This document shows positions 23,519 through 35,600 of a DNA stretch of 64,000 nucleotides, in pieces. Below the pieces are notes generated by a model, which was not told the DNA's origin, searched no databases, and worked only from the letters and a program-made list of their open reading frames with translations. Every line of letters starts with the position of its first letter. The first letter of the stretch is position 1. The translations under genes and the position numbers were made by a program. Origin of the DNA: Aptenodytes patagonicus (taxonomy: Eukaryota > Chordata > Aves > Sphenisciformes > Spheniscidae); the NCBI RefSeq assembly GCF_965638725.1, contig NC_134953.1, forward strand, positions 10,067,001-10,131,000, in the 5' to 3' direction.

Positions 23519-26500
23519 GCTGCTTTTCCTGCCCCTCACCAGCTCCCCAGCATTGCTCCCCTCTGCTCCTCCACTCATGCCCGGCTGCCCCACCGGTGTG
23601 TGGCCCCAAGGTGCCCACCACCACTCTGCTGCCCACCCCGTCCCAAGCCAGGCACCTTTCTCTCCTGGCTGAGCCCTGGCGCCTGCCGACTCAGACATCT
23701 GACCCAAAACCCCTGGCAGAGAGGGGTGCAGGTGTGCTGAGGGGAGGAAGAGCTGATGGGGACCCCTCTGTGCCTGCATGCTACTGGCTGGCCTGCAGCA
23801 TCACGGGAGGAAAACAGAGGGTTTGGGTTGTGCCATAACCCAGAAAGCAGCCAGTGCAGTGCAGCACAGCTCAGCCTGCCTTTGGAAGGTGTTGACGAGG
23901 TATGCCAGCTTGTCCCTCAGCTGGGAAAGGTGTGGACCCTCAGGGCAGGTAATCCACAGGAAAGCGAGGGGGACTGTGCTAGCTCTGGAGAGTTAGAGAG
24001 CAGTGACCTGAGTCTAAGCACGTGTTGCAACAGCTTTTGAAGTCAAAGGTCCCTTCAGCCCAACTCGGTGAGCACAAAGGTGTTTCCATCCTGCACACAA
24101 GGAAGTGATGTGCCCGGCAAGCCACTGGCCTCGGCTCCCCAGGGCACAGTGCTGGGCAGCTGCTTCCCACCTGGCTCACCAGGGCTCCTTTCACAGCAGA
24201 GAGGAGCAGGGACCACATACCTGCTCTGGGATCCAAAACATGCCTGGCATTGAGCCTTCTCTGCTCTGGAAAGGCTGGTGGATACACCAGCAAGCAGAAT
24301 CGTGGCAGTAGGTGCTGAGCTGGGTGGCAGCTTTCTCCCCTCCTCTGTGGTTGGGGAATCGCTCGGGGCAGCAGCGTCCATGCGAGGGGCAGAGAAGATG
24401 CAGAGGGGCTTTGCTTGTACAGACAGGCTTTGCTCATTTTGAGTATTTACTGCAATTATCAGATTCCCCAAGGAAAGAGCAAAAACTGCAATGTATCTAG
24501 ACTAAGAAAAGTGTCCGGAGCAAGACACAAGATTTGCAGGGGTTAACACATTATGGCTAACAGACTCAAGAGCTGCTCGCTACCCCAGCAAGCTATTTTT
24601 TGCACCATAAGGGCACTGCAGTAAAACAACTTCCTCTTTCCTGACCCCAAACCTTCACCTGGACAAGCTGTACACATGCAGGCCATCGCCAAGTTAGCAG
24701 GAGAACCGTTTCACAGGAAAGTGGAGTCTTCTGGAAACTTCCGTTTACAGGAATGCAAATATCATGCATTTCCTCTTTGAACCCCCCCCCTTTTTTCTTT
24801 TTTTTTGCCCTTGACCCAGCCCGTGTGCGAGGGGCTGCTGTCTGAGGCAGCGTGGGCTCCCCAGGCTGTGCACGCAGGCTCACTGCCCGGCGTGGGGTTC
24901 TGCGAGCCAGCAGCCCCGTGGCACCAGGGCACCCCCCGGGGTGACACTGCACACCCTCACGCAGGAGGTGCTGCCAGTCCTCGCTTAAATGAGATCAATA
25001 CAGAACTACTGGCATGGCTGATAGGGCAAAAGTAGCTAAAACCTAAGACAAAGAGCAACCCCTTACAGTCACCCATCAGGGACAGGTCCAAGCCAACCCT
25101 GACCACTGCTGCACAGACCATCCCCTCCCTGTTCTTCCTCTGCTGATGGGGAGCCCCCCTGTTGCACGACATTATATCCCCCCTTTTTCCCAGGCTGTCA
25201 CACGGATCCGATGTCCCTCTGCCAGCTACGTCCCAAAACCTTGCTTCTACCAGAATGAAAGAAAACGTATTCGAGTCGAGGAGGCGATTGCATTGCACAG
25301 GGTCCTTTTGTGCCACACTGCAGGTGTACAAACCAAACCAGGAGGTAGTCGAGTAACCTGTCCAGAACCGGCCTTTAACTAAGAGGTCAGGGAATGGGAT
25401 GGAAAATGAGGTCTAATATATACATATGATGAAAGGTTGACAGTTATTTCATTGTGTGCTTCAGTGTGAAAACCACAGTGACAATGATATTGGAATGTGT
25501 TTTTCGTCACCACGAATACTTCACACCAGGTGGAGGGGCCTTTTACATGCATGAGAAATCCTGTGATTTGGGGGCTGCACACCTTAAAGAAGACGGGTCC
25601 TGAAACTACTTACAAAAATCCTGTTCTGCCAGACAAGCTGCGGCAGAAGGAGATGAAGTTATTTGCACAGGGGACTTGCCTAAAGCCAAACAGCAGAGGA
25701 ACACCTGTCCCAGCCAGGAGAGCTCACCCATGCAGGGCTGCACACGCTCAGGGCTGTCTTGCTACTGCATAATTTGGCTCTTCGGGAGTTTTTTGAAGCA
25801 AGGCTCACATTTGACAGGCATCCTCCTTTGCAACTGCAGAGCATCTCAATGGACGCTGTAGCAATCACTTTTGTGGGAGATTTGGGGGTGATTTCAACCC
25901 CTGTAGTGCACAGTAGTAACCGGGGCATGGAGGAACAGTACAATGGCCCACATAGTTTTAGGAGTCACCTCTAAATGTATCTCTCTTGCTTTCCAGGTGC
26001 CTAACTTGGGAGTTGCGCTATAAACAGACCTTGCCGCACACCCTCACCCACCCTCCTTGGTGCAAAGGTTGAGAAGCTCCCTGAGAGCTCGTGCCTGGCT
26101 TCTCCACGGTAGGGAAGTGCTCTCTGCTCTGAAGTCGCTTCCCACCAGCCCCAATTCTCACAAAGGTGACAAGAAAGATAGGATGCATCTGTATTCCCCG
26201 GGGGATCCAGAGACACAACAGCTTTCCAGTTGGGGACTTCTTTGGGTGGAGAGTTTTCTTATGGCTGAGGAAACTGATGCATCCATCAGAAATGAAGCTG
26301 ATGCTGACTAAGAGGTTTTTCCTCTTCCCGTTACATCCTCTGCAGCTCGAGAGGGAATTTCCTGCCCGGTCACAATTTGGAGAACCCATCCCACACTCTC
26401 AGCACACGGGTGAATGGGAAGGAGCCTTGGCACGAGGACTAGCAGCTGCGGGGAAAGGGCAGATGTAGCATGTGCCAAAAACCACAGCATCCTCACAGGG

Positions 26501-29242
26501 CACCTGGTAACATGGCCCCAGTCCTCAGACCAGGCTGTCCCCGTGGCTGAGGCAGGTCCGTTTCCCTGCCTGGCTGGTTCCTCCCCATCCTTGTGCTCTG
26601 CCCCCAGCACAGCAACGTACAGCTCAGCCCTGGCGCCCCACACTCCCCTCACTAACAGGCTGGACTTTAAGGGAAAGGAGCCAGCCTGTCTCAAAACTCC
26701 CAATTAAATGGTGAGACCTGGCAATACTCTTGCTGCCAGACAGGAGACGAGGCTGCAGGATAGAAGCATCCTTCCTCTCTTGATGGACTACAGCAGCAAC
26801 TGGGCTCAATGTATTTCTGTACAGAGGGGATATGACCTTTCTCATGTCAAGGGTGTTCACAAGGTTTAGACAAAAGCACATTAATAATCAGTTTCCCTTT
26901 TCTGCACTTTCTTCAAGTTTGGACACCAAAACCAGGCACCACTTCCGTTTCTCGCTAGTGGGCTGTTTTTGATGAGGGCTGGAATCGGTGGTGTCCACCC
27001 TTTGTAAGGTTTCACTGCTGTGAAATACAACCACAAAATAGTAAAATCTCCCTTCAGGTAGATGCATTTACACTGGAATAAAAGTCCTAAGCGTGCTATA
27101 GCTTTTTCCTGATCCAGTGCTAAGCTATTCAGGTGTAAAACATTTTGATGCTAATATAGCCAATAAACCTGAGTTGAAAAAATACGTAAAACACAGTTAT
27201 GCTACTAAAACTTTCCAAGTGTAGACAAAAATAACCACGTACAACACCTAACAACAGCTTTGTGGGACCCTCTAGACTCTGAACGCTGACACATACTGTG
27301 TCAACACAGGGCACTTCCAATATGAATTATCACTTTCATACACACAAACACACCCTCTTGTGAGAGTACCTAAAGCATTAAAATCTTGTGCTCATTGCCA
27401 GCCATTTTCATTGCATGTTTGCCCTAGCCCAGGGCTGGAGCACTTGGCTTGTGTGCATTCCGGGGGATGTTTTATTCTTGTTCAAAAAGCTTACTGTCAC
27501 TGGGTTCTTTTATTTATTATATTTTGGTAACAGAGTCATTTCTGTTGGCCCCAAGCATTTGTTGAACACAAAGGGGTAAACTGAGCTTAGAAATGGCCAG
27601 CTTGAGACTCTCCTTAGGAACCTAGTTTTCTGACAGCATCAAACATTTTGCTCACTACAAATTAGATACATTTCAGAGCACTTTGAGTTGCAGCTATATA
27701 CAAACATCAGCACAGTAACTTTTTTTCCTTTTCCAAACTAATTATTTTAAAAAAATAAGCCTCTGGGTAGTATAGAAGTATGCTCAGCAGTGTACAAAAC
27801 AATGGGGCTTGATGGCAGGAAGAAAGGAGTGAGGAGTGTGCAGAGCTGGGGGTGAGAGAGTAATACTTTGTCCCCAGAATTCCTCCGGCTGCTAACAGTG
27901 CTACTGAATTCATGCTAAGGCACCTGCAAATTACCCTTCCGCTGCTCTAATAATTTAAGTCTGCCCATTGCAGCTGGGAGCTGAGACAGTGAGCCTGGGC
28001 TGGAGGCATGGGTAGAGCATGGCAGCACATTGCATGCCAAGCACAACAGCAGTAACCACAGCAGTGCACACCTCCCCGGCCTGGGACTGTCTCAGTGCAA
28101 GAAATAGGGACCTCCTTCCCCGAGGGAATTTATGGCTTTCCTTCTCAGCAGCCCTGGACACAACCCTCTTTGGCTTTCCCAGAAAAACAGGACCAGGCGC
28201 TGGGTGCACGATGAGTGCCTGGAGTGCTGCAAGGAAATTGGGTGCAGCCCACAAACACTCTATCCCACTGCAGCGGGAGGCAAGGCGGGAGCAGTATAAT
28301 GAATCTCCCAGCCTGGGGAGGAAGGATGCCTTCTGTTGGATGACATGAGTTTGGGAGCAATAAAATAATAACTAAATACAAGAGCAATGTGGTGGGGAAA
28401 AGGGGCCAATTAAATACCCTGTCTTTAAATTGTGGCTGGTGCCAATCAGCAAACTCCAGTGACTGCTACAACAAAAAGTCAGTTCACTTCAGTTGATATC
28501 TGGCCTGTGGTGTTTGTTGCAGAGGCACAGGAGGGCCAGCACCCGGGGAAGCGGAGCGAGGGGGCAGCTGGACTGGATCTCCTCTGACAGCTCCCCTCCC
28601 GCCTGGCTTTCTCATGGCATTTGTGGCAGGGCTGTAGCACCCACTGGCTCTCTGTGGTCTCCTCAGGGCCGCTGATCCTGTGGACAGCTGAAGTCCACAG
28701 AATTAGGCCGGTTTAACCGGTGGAGCAGCACATTTTCTCCTGACAGTGCTCAAGTCAGCAGAAGTCTGGATGGGAGAGTAATGCAGGGACTGGTGCTGTC
28801 TTAGCAAGCAGAGACCCCGCATAGGTTATGGGCCTGTTGGCTGTAGGGAGCTTGTATTGCTTAAACCTAGCCTAGGAGTAATTTCCCACGCGTTTCCCAA
28901 GGCAGCACTCGGGTGAGCGCAGCCATGCCCAGGGCATGCCAGAGCTCTTTGTGCCTGGCCTGCACGTTTGGAGTTCACTCCAGAGGGGTGGCACCACAAA
29001 CCAGCCCATGGGAGTTTGCATTCGGGACAGTCCTGCCACTTCCCCCTCACCCCTCTTACCCATAGCCTGCAGCCCCAGCTACAACCAAGGCAGAGTTTTG
29101 CATTACGAACACATAACATGCGATTTAAATAGAGAAAGAAAAAAAAAATGAAAAGGGAAAAAACCCACCAAACCCACTCTACTGTCTCTCCTCCCCACCC
29201 AAAACATTCCAGCCTTTCCTTTCCTGCCACTTGAGAGGGGGG

Positions 29243-29264
29243 TTGTTTATTGACATTATGCAAG
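29243..29264. promoter_or_regulatory. possible FOX and C/EBP-like sites upstream of the second gene
   Basis: TTGTTTATTGAC (29243-29254) resembles a forkhead site, and ATTATGCAAG (29255-29264) resembles a C/EBP- or PAR-bZIP-type half-palindrome. The two are adjacent, about 150 bases upstream of a TATA box. The motifs are short and degenerate, so this is only a suggestion. Confidence 0.25.
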
Positions 29265-29409
29265 TGCTGAAATATTTTTCTTTTTCTTCTCTCCCGTCCC
29301 TTTTTTCCTTTCTCCCCCTCTCTCCTCCGGGACTTGCAAAGGTAGTTCAAACCCCTCCAGTCATCTCGGCTTATCAGCCAAAGGAGATGCATTCCTCTGG
29401 GCTGCTCCC

Positions 29410-29417
29410 TTTATAAG
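29410..29417 (+). promoter_or_regulatory. TATA box of the C8orf58-like gene
   Basis: TTTATAAG lies at the left edge of a CpG island. Transcription would be expected to start near 29440, leaving a 5' UTR of about 180 bases before the ATG at 29618. A TATA box together with a CpG island suggests a focused, possibly tissue-regulated start. Confidence 0.55.
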
Positions 29418-29498
29418 TCACTGCTGGCCGGGCGCCCGCTCGCCGCTCCGCAGCCTCCGCGCCGGCAGCGCTGCCCGCCGCCGCCCGCTGCCCCCGCC

Positions 29499-29507
29499 AT
29501 GCCCTAG
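29499..29507 (+). promoter_or_regulatory. minimal upstream ORF (Met-Pro-stop)
   Basis: ATGCCCTAG lies in the predicted 5' UTR, 111 bases before the main ATG ends its leader. It is a two-codon uORF and, if transcribed, could stall or reset scanning ribosomes. Its presence in the mRNA depends on the TATA-directed start being correct. Confidence 0.5.
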
Positions 29508-29564
29508 CCCGGGTCCCCGCTCGCCCGCCGGGGACGCGCAGCAGCCCGGGGAGGGCCGGCGGCG

Positions 29565-29600
29565 ATGGCACCCCCGTCCCCGTCCCCCGCCCGCCCCTGA
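29565..29600 (+). promoter_or_regulatory. 11-codon upstream ORF
   Basis: This ATG has a strong context (G at +4, purine at -3) and encodes MAPPSPSPARP before a stop 17 bases short of the main ATG. It is not in frame with the main reading frame. Together with the uORF at 29499 it suggests translational damping of the main protein. Confidence 0.5.
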
Positions 29601-29617
29601 GGGCGGCCGCTGCCGGG

Positions 29618-29666
29618 ATGTTCAGCTGGCACCGGAGCTTCACCCTGGGAGCGCCCTGGAGGAGAG
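29618..29666 (+). CDS. C8orf58-like gene, coding exon 1a
   Basis: This exon has 49 coding bases encoding MFSWHRSFTLGAPWRR plus one base, followed by a strong GTGAGT donor (phase 1). It lies about 180 bases after the presumed TATA-directed start. An alternative first exon of the same phase follows at 29903. Confidence 0.65.
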
Positions 29667-32600
29667 GTGAGTCCCGCCGCCCCCCCCGGAGCTGCCCCGG
29701 TCCGCCCGGCGGCTGCCGGCACACCTCCCCAGACCCGCTCCTCCGCCACCCCCTTCCTTCCCCTCAGCGGCCGCGCAGACGGTACTTAGGGCAAGCCCAG
29801 CCCGGCCCGCCCCGCTCCCGGGCCCCGCCGGACGGACGGGCTGCCCGCACCGCACCGCACCGCTGCCGCCCCGGCCCCGGCCCCGGCCCCGGCCCCGGCC
29901 CCATGCTGCGCTCCCTGCTCTCCGGCTGCCTCTGCCCCCACGCAGGTAAGGCTGCGGTAAGACCCCCTCCGCTTCAGCCTCCGGCCGCTCAGCTCCTGCC
30001 CCGGGGCCGGCGGGGGGAAGGATCGCGCTTTAGGAACCGACTTGTCTTCCTCTTAAAACGGGTTTATTTTGCATTTGTAAGCGTGGAATGGCTAGGGAGA
30101 GAACGGCGGGAGCGCTGTGACTCCGAGCGGTCTGTGCGCGAAGGAGGGCGAAGGGCTTCGGATGGGAACGGCGAGGGTGAAAACGGGATCGGCATCTGAG
30201 CGGCTGCGCGCACATGTCCCGCCGGTACCGCTCGGGTTTTGCCCTGAGGTGAGGCAGGTCGGGTCTGCCCTCAGCCCGTCACCGCACTGGCAGTGGATAT
30301 CGGACGGCTTTCTAGGCTGGTGCATCCCCATCCAACAGAGATTATCCCGAGTTTGAGAGGTTTTATTTGCTCCTTCCTGCTCTGTGCGGATGAGGTGACC
30401 CAGGCAGGGAAGGCAGCTATGGACCTACAGCAGATCACTTGTCATTTTGTAAGTCTGTTGTCAAAATCAATGACGCAGTCTCAGACTGCCTTTTTCAGGC
30501 ACAATGGGTCTGGTATGTTTTATTCCTTAGCCAGTGCTGCAGGCTTTGAGATCACAAGCCCCAGGTAGCAGAATCTCCTTAGCATCCCTGTTTGCCCTTC
30601 ATCTTGGCTTGTGCTAGCTGTGAATGAGATCTCCAGCTTCTGTCTCCATTAACGTCACTGCACTGGGTTGGTTTGCTCGGCACGGAGGTGGCTACAGACA
30701 GGGTTTGCCAGAGTCTAAGCGTAGCATGCTGTGCAACAGCAGGATGGTAAAGATGTTGCAAAACACTGTGTTGGAGCGGTTATACCTCCCGGGGTCCTGA
30801 CTTCCCATCTGCATGCTGAACTCCTGCCCCCTTGGACTGCTGCAGTGCAGGCAGCTCCTGTGGAGTCACCAGAGCTGCCACGTTCGTGGGCATCTGCTCA
30901 GGCACCCACTGCTGGGATTGTGCTTCCCAGCGCTCCTGCTCTGGGGCAGCTACTCAGAGCTCAGTGTGAGCTGGAGCCTCTCTGAGGTGGCCTAGCAGGT
31001 AACTGCTGGGCACTGTGCTAGCAAGGGCTGCCAAAGCACGTTGCTCTGCCTGGGTTTGGTCTGGAAACTGCATTTTTACCCAATGACACAAAGGGCTCTA
31101 GAGCAGTGCTGCTGTGAGAGCACTCCAGCATCACCACAAGACGTGGAGACTGTTTGAAGAGATGCCATTTTACAGTATGGTAGAAACTGCTCTTTTTTTC
31201 CCTGGATGTAATTTGACCATGGACTTGTTTCCCCCAAGCTATATAGTGCAAGCCTGATGGTAGGGTTAGGAGGGGAAAGGAAGCTTGCTCTTCCACATGG
31301 AAGTGTCCCTCCTCACCCAGACACAGCAGTATTGTCATAAGGGTAGGTGGAAGCTTTGGTGGGGGAACAGACTTATCACACAGAGCACTGAGGAATCACA
31401 AAGAGATTCAGCTAGAATTTCTCCAAATAAGAAACAGGGACCACGCTCCCTAATCACCTTGGCTGGAAAGAGGCACCAAATATTATTTGTGTCCTGGTTT
31501 GGACCCCCCCATCTCTACTCAGAAAGAGCCAAGAATATACTGTTTCTTGCAAGCTTTGCAGCAGGGACTTTAAAGTTGCATCTCCAAATGCAGTTTAAGA
31601 TAGAGAATATAAACCGAACAAATCTTTAAAAAAAAAAAAAAAAAGAAGAGTGGCAGCTCAATAACAGGTATAGGCTGGATCTTCCCCCACTCCTTGGGGG
31701 GACTCTCAGAGCAGAAGTATCAGGGTGGCAGGACCTCTTGTATCAGCAAGTTCAGTTTACTGCAGCTACAGAGCCCTGCATCACCACCTCCTCCTCCTTC
31801 TTGTAATCTCACCAAGGTCCTTGTGTGGCTCCAGCGAGAGCAACAAACTCAAAAATTGTCACCACTCTTATTGCAACCATGAAAGATTTCAGACATACCG
31901 AAGAGTATGGTTACACCTGCCCACTGCTACCTCGTTTGAGCAGAAGCAGCTCTCTGGGGTTTTGCCTAGGGACAGCAATGACTGCACATGAAGAATGGGT
32001 TAACAGTGACCTTTCTGATATGATTCATGAGTTTCTTTGGCTTCAGTTGAAGCACTGGGGTCTTAACGGCTTTGGTCTGTGGGGCTATTGAACAGTTGTT
32101 TATCCAAGCTTCTTATAGGCAATAAAACCTGAATTACTACATACCTGTCATCCCTGGGGGGCAAGTTCCATCCTTGCAAAGGGCCTCCTGTCTCCTAGTT
32201 GGTTTCTGCCTGAATACTCCCTTGCAATATGAGGCAGCCTGCAAATCAGATGGGCAAGAAAAGATCTCCTAGATTAGACAGTTTTTGCCAAGGTGTGGTA
32301 TATTTTTTCCCATTGTTTTCATTTTCTGCTCAGACACATTAGCGAGCTGTGTGCCAAATAATCTTTTGCTATTATACAGGGCTGCTCATGAGAGCACCAT
32401 TTCCTTTATTTAAGGTTTTGAACCTTTCTCCTGAAGGAGCACACAGGAGTTTCCAAGGAGAAGGATTTCCAGGTCTTCAGTGAGAGCTGTCATCTCCCTG
32501 ACAAAGTCTCACAAATAAGCTCCACAGGTGACTGTGGGAGCTGAGCCTCCCCCCCTACCCCAGGACTGGTTACGTTGCAGAGTAGGGAGGACTGGGGCAC

Positions 32601-35600
32601 ACATCCTTGTGCACCAAAATTATCCTTGGCCTGGTTTTCCCACTGAGCTATATATCCAAAGAAATAAGTTGCAGGGTAAATGCAGTAACGAGTGGGAGAG
32701 GCTCTTTAAGCTGGCACTATGTGCAAGGTCAAGTGTTGGTCTAAAAACTGGTGACTGCCAGCCTATGCAAGTAACTCCGATAAACCAGGTGGTCTGTGGG
32801 GACCTGCTGTGCCCTGGGACTTTCTGCCAGAGGTCACTAATCTATCAGACCTGTCGCTCTGTTTCAAAAACTTCACAGGTCACTTGGAATGAATAGAAGC
32901 AAGCTGTAAAAAAATGTCAAGTGTCCTCTCTACTTGGAAATCCATTTCCTCTTTAGTTTACCCAACTATATCCATCAGTAAACAATCAATCTCCCTCTCA
33001 TTCCTCCTCAAATGCCTGAAAAGACCTATAATTATCTCCTCCTCTTCTAAAATGTATTAAAGCAATGAATGCCTCTTCAGTCAGAGTCCTTGAACCCTGT
33101 TATCTTTCTCTCAGCATATATTTTATATGGATTCATCATTACCAGCTGCAGCTATAGGGGATCTATAACATTTCTGGTCACATTATATTACCAAACTATC
33201 ATCTGGAGGAACTTCACGCACTTAACTAATAGTGAGACTGGAGAACACCTTGGAACCAAACAATCCAAGAACTTTGTGCTTTTTGTTCAAGGACTGTCCG
33301 AGATCTCGTCTTTGTTGTAATTATTCCTTTGCATTCAACATTTCAAGCAAATCAAATTGTATATACACTCCCATGAAATCCACATGCATTTCAGTTCCCC
33401 AGTTGGATAAATTGAAATGTTGAGAATTGGGTCTATCATGCAAATATTCAGTTACCACATGGGAGTATGTTCCTCTACAAATGTGAATTTTTCAGTCACA
33501 ATTCCAATAAAAACCATTTCTATGACAGTGATTTTCAAGCCTTCACGAGTTTCTGCCATTGTAGATAGAGGTTGTAACTGGTGCAATGAAGACACAAGAC
33601 CTTTCCATATGCTCCCCTTAGAAATTCTTAGGCTCATGATTGTCCTAATTCTTTAGGAGAAGCCCTTGCTCAGATCGGGTAGCCCAAGATACAGCAGCAT
33701 GCTCACAGACTAGCTTTGCTTGAAAGGCGTTGGGAAGGCAGATTGTCTGCGGAAACTTGGTGTCAAGCAGCACCCCTGCCATCGCCAGGACTGGCATCAG
33801 GTCTTCAACAGGCCTGTGAAGCACCAGGAAGCGGGGAGATCCTCACCCCATGGAAGTCCATGGCAAAGCTCTGTGGAGATAGATTTCCCTCCCAGAGGGT
33901 CAATCGGTAGCAGTTGCTGGGTTTTCTTGGGTGGGGGTTGTTTGTTTGTTGGGTTGCTTTGTTTTGGGTTTCTTGGCAGCGTAAGAGTAATCCAGTTCTT
34001 CTAAGTATTGGGGTCCTGTCCATGCAATGACTCCCTGTGCCCACAGGGCTATGCAAGGGACAGCCATTGCCCAGCTAGGAAAGTAACACAGCTCCTGTGT
34101 GCTCTGCGTGGGGGCCAGCTGGTGGGCTAGTGCTGAGAAGGAGGTGCCAGCACAGCCCCACCACCCAGCCCCACCCCTCAGCACATGTGGGGGGAAGAGT
34201 CAGCAGCAAAAAATGCCTATTGTTTCAGAAAGGAAGTGACCCCTTTTCTCTTAAATGCTGGGAAATCGAGACCTCATCATTGGTGAGAAAAAAAAATCCC
34301 CTCTCTGCAGTGAAAGGGAAATACCACCTGAGCTGTACTGCCAGCGGCGTTAGAGAACGTGTCGCAGCGAGAGGACTAAAGGGAGACTTTGTAAAGGAAG
34401 GAAGGAAAATGAGGGAATGCAAGGACTGAATAGGAGAGGCAGCCTTTCATTTCTAGGTCAGGAGTTCGACTCCAGCTCACTAGTCACTGCTGCCTAATGA
34501 TTCTTCAAAAGCTGATGATCATCTCTTAGTCTGTTACTCGGAAGCCACAGCCCCATCACAGAACCTGTCCTGTATGGCACAGGATTTAATCCTTGGCACA
34601 GCTGGAGCTAGAGAGGAGTTACTAAGTGGGCTGTGCGGGTCTTCTATGGGATGCTGAAAAACCTTTTCTGGGGCTTCGCATGTGTATCTCGCTCCTGTGC
34701 TCAGGGCTAAGCAGACTGGTAGGAATGATGGGGTTTGACTTTGGTCTTCCTTTGCAAGGCAGCTGTGCAAAATCCCTGCTACTCCAGAAACCCAGGTCAT
34801 TGGTGATGCCCTTTGTTTCTGGTGCTTTGTTCTTGTGGCACACTACAGTTGGAAAGTACTGGTCTTCTGGACTTAAATCTAGAGGGTGTTGCATGTCTTG
34901 TGGTAGACAGTAGTGGGGAGAGGAATAGGCACTCTGAGCATCTCTAGACTGCTCACCTTGTGCCTCTCCCTGGGACTGCCACCCTGCCAGCACCACCTGC
35001 CATGGATGGGTTCACCGTGCACATGAACCTTGCAGCAGCTCTGGGGATAAGCAGAGGGCTGCCATGGCTCTAATGCTGTTATCATTTGTAACACAACAGC
35101 AGACGGAGACAAGCAAAGCTTTGGCTCCAGCTGTGCCAGTCATTGTGCGCAGGTTTAACAGAGACTCTCCCCATGCCAAGCAGCCTACAAATCAGGATGG
35201 ACATTTTGAGAAGATGGGTGGGCACAAACCAGAAGGGAGGAGAGAAGCACAGGCCAGCACTGTATGGTATAGCTCTGTACTGCCACTAGCAGCATTCATC
35301 CCACTGCCAGCCTGGCCTCTTCCCACCATCAGTACTTCCATTAGCCAGATGCATTGGAAGACCATGTGCTATGACACTTGAGTTGGTGCATCAGAGGCCA
35401 AGGACCCATCTCAGGGATGTAGCAGAGCTTAACGGGGCTTGCACTGAAGGAAGCCAGTGAAACGTGGCTGTGAGCCACAGATGTAGATGCAAAAAAGAAA
35501 AAAACTGGACCTGGATTTCAATGCTTTGGAGCATGGGGATTTGAATACAGGCTTTGGCTTGGCTTATTAGAAAGGTGGGAGCTTTTGCAGGAATTGGGCC

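Larger units (their letters stand above)
21931..29400. other. intergenic region, partly GC-rich, no supported gene
   Basis: This is about 7.5 kb, with 22-25 kb notably GC-rich but not CpG-island-like. Long open frames here (for example 21860-22576 plus and 21823-22398 minus) overlap each other on opposite strands, as expected by chance in GC-rich DNA. A 66-base pyrimidine tract lies at 23453-23518. Short pieces at 23249-23260 and 24046-24070 faintly recall the 3' end of avian CR1 elements, too weakly to call. Confidence 0.65.
29420..30230. promoter_or_regulatory. CpG island promoter of the C8orf58-like gene
   Basis: About 0.8 kb of very GC-rich, CpG-dense sequence spans the first exon, a candidate alternative first exon and the start of intron 1. 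It is the only CpG island between HELLS and the right edge, and it marks the start of the plus-strand gene. Confidence 0.85.

Noticed and set aside
24046..24070. A fragment recalling the 3' end of avian CR1 elements (AAGGTCCCTTCAGCCCAA), with an AATCATAGAAA word near 23250.
   Set aside because: The match is short and neither piece is followed by the usual ATTCTATG-type repeat. A repeat-library search would be needed.
34450..34485. A GTTCGACTCC word resembling a tRNA B box.
   Set aside because: No A box lies at the right distance upstream and the sequence does not fold into a cloverleaf.
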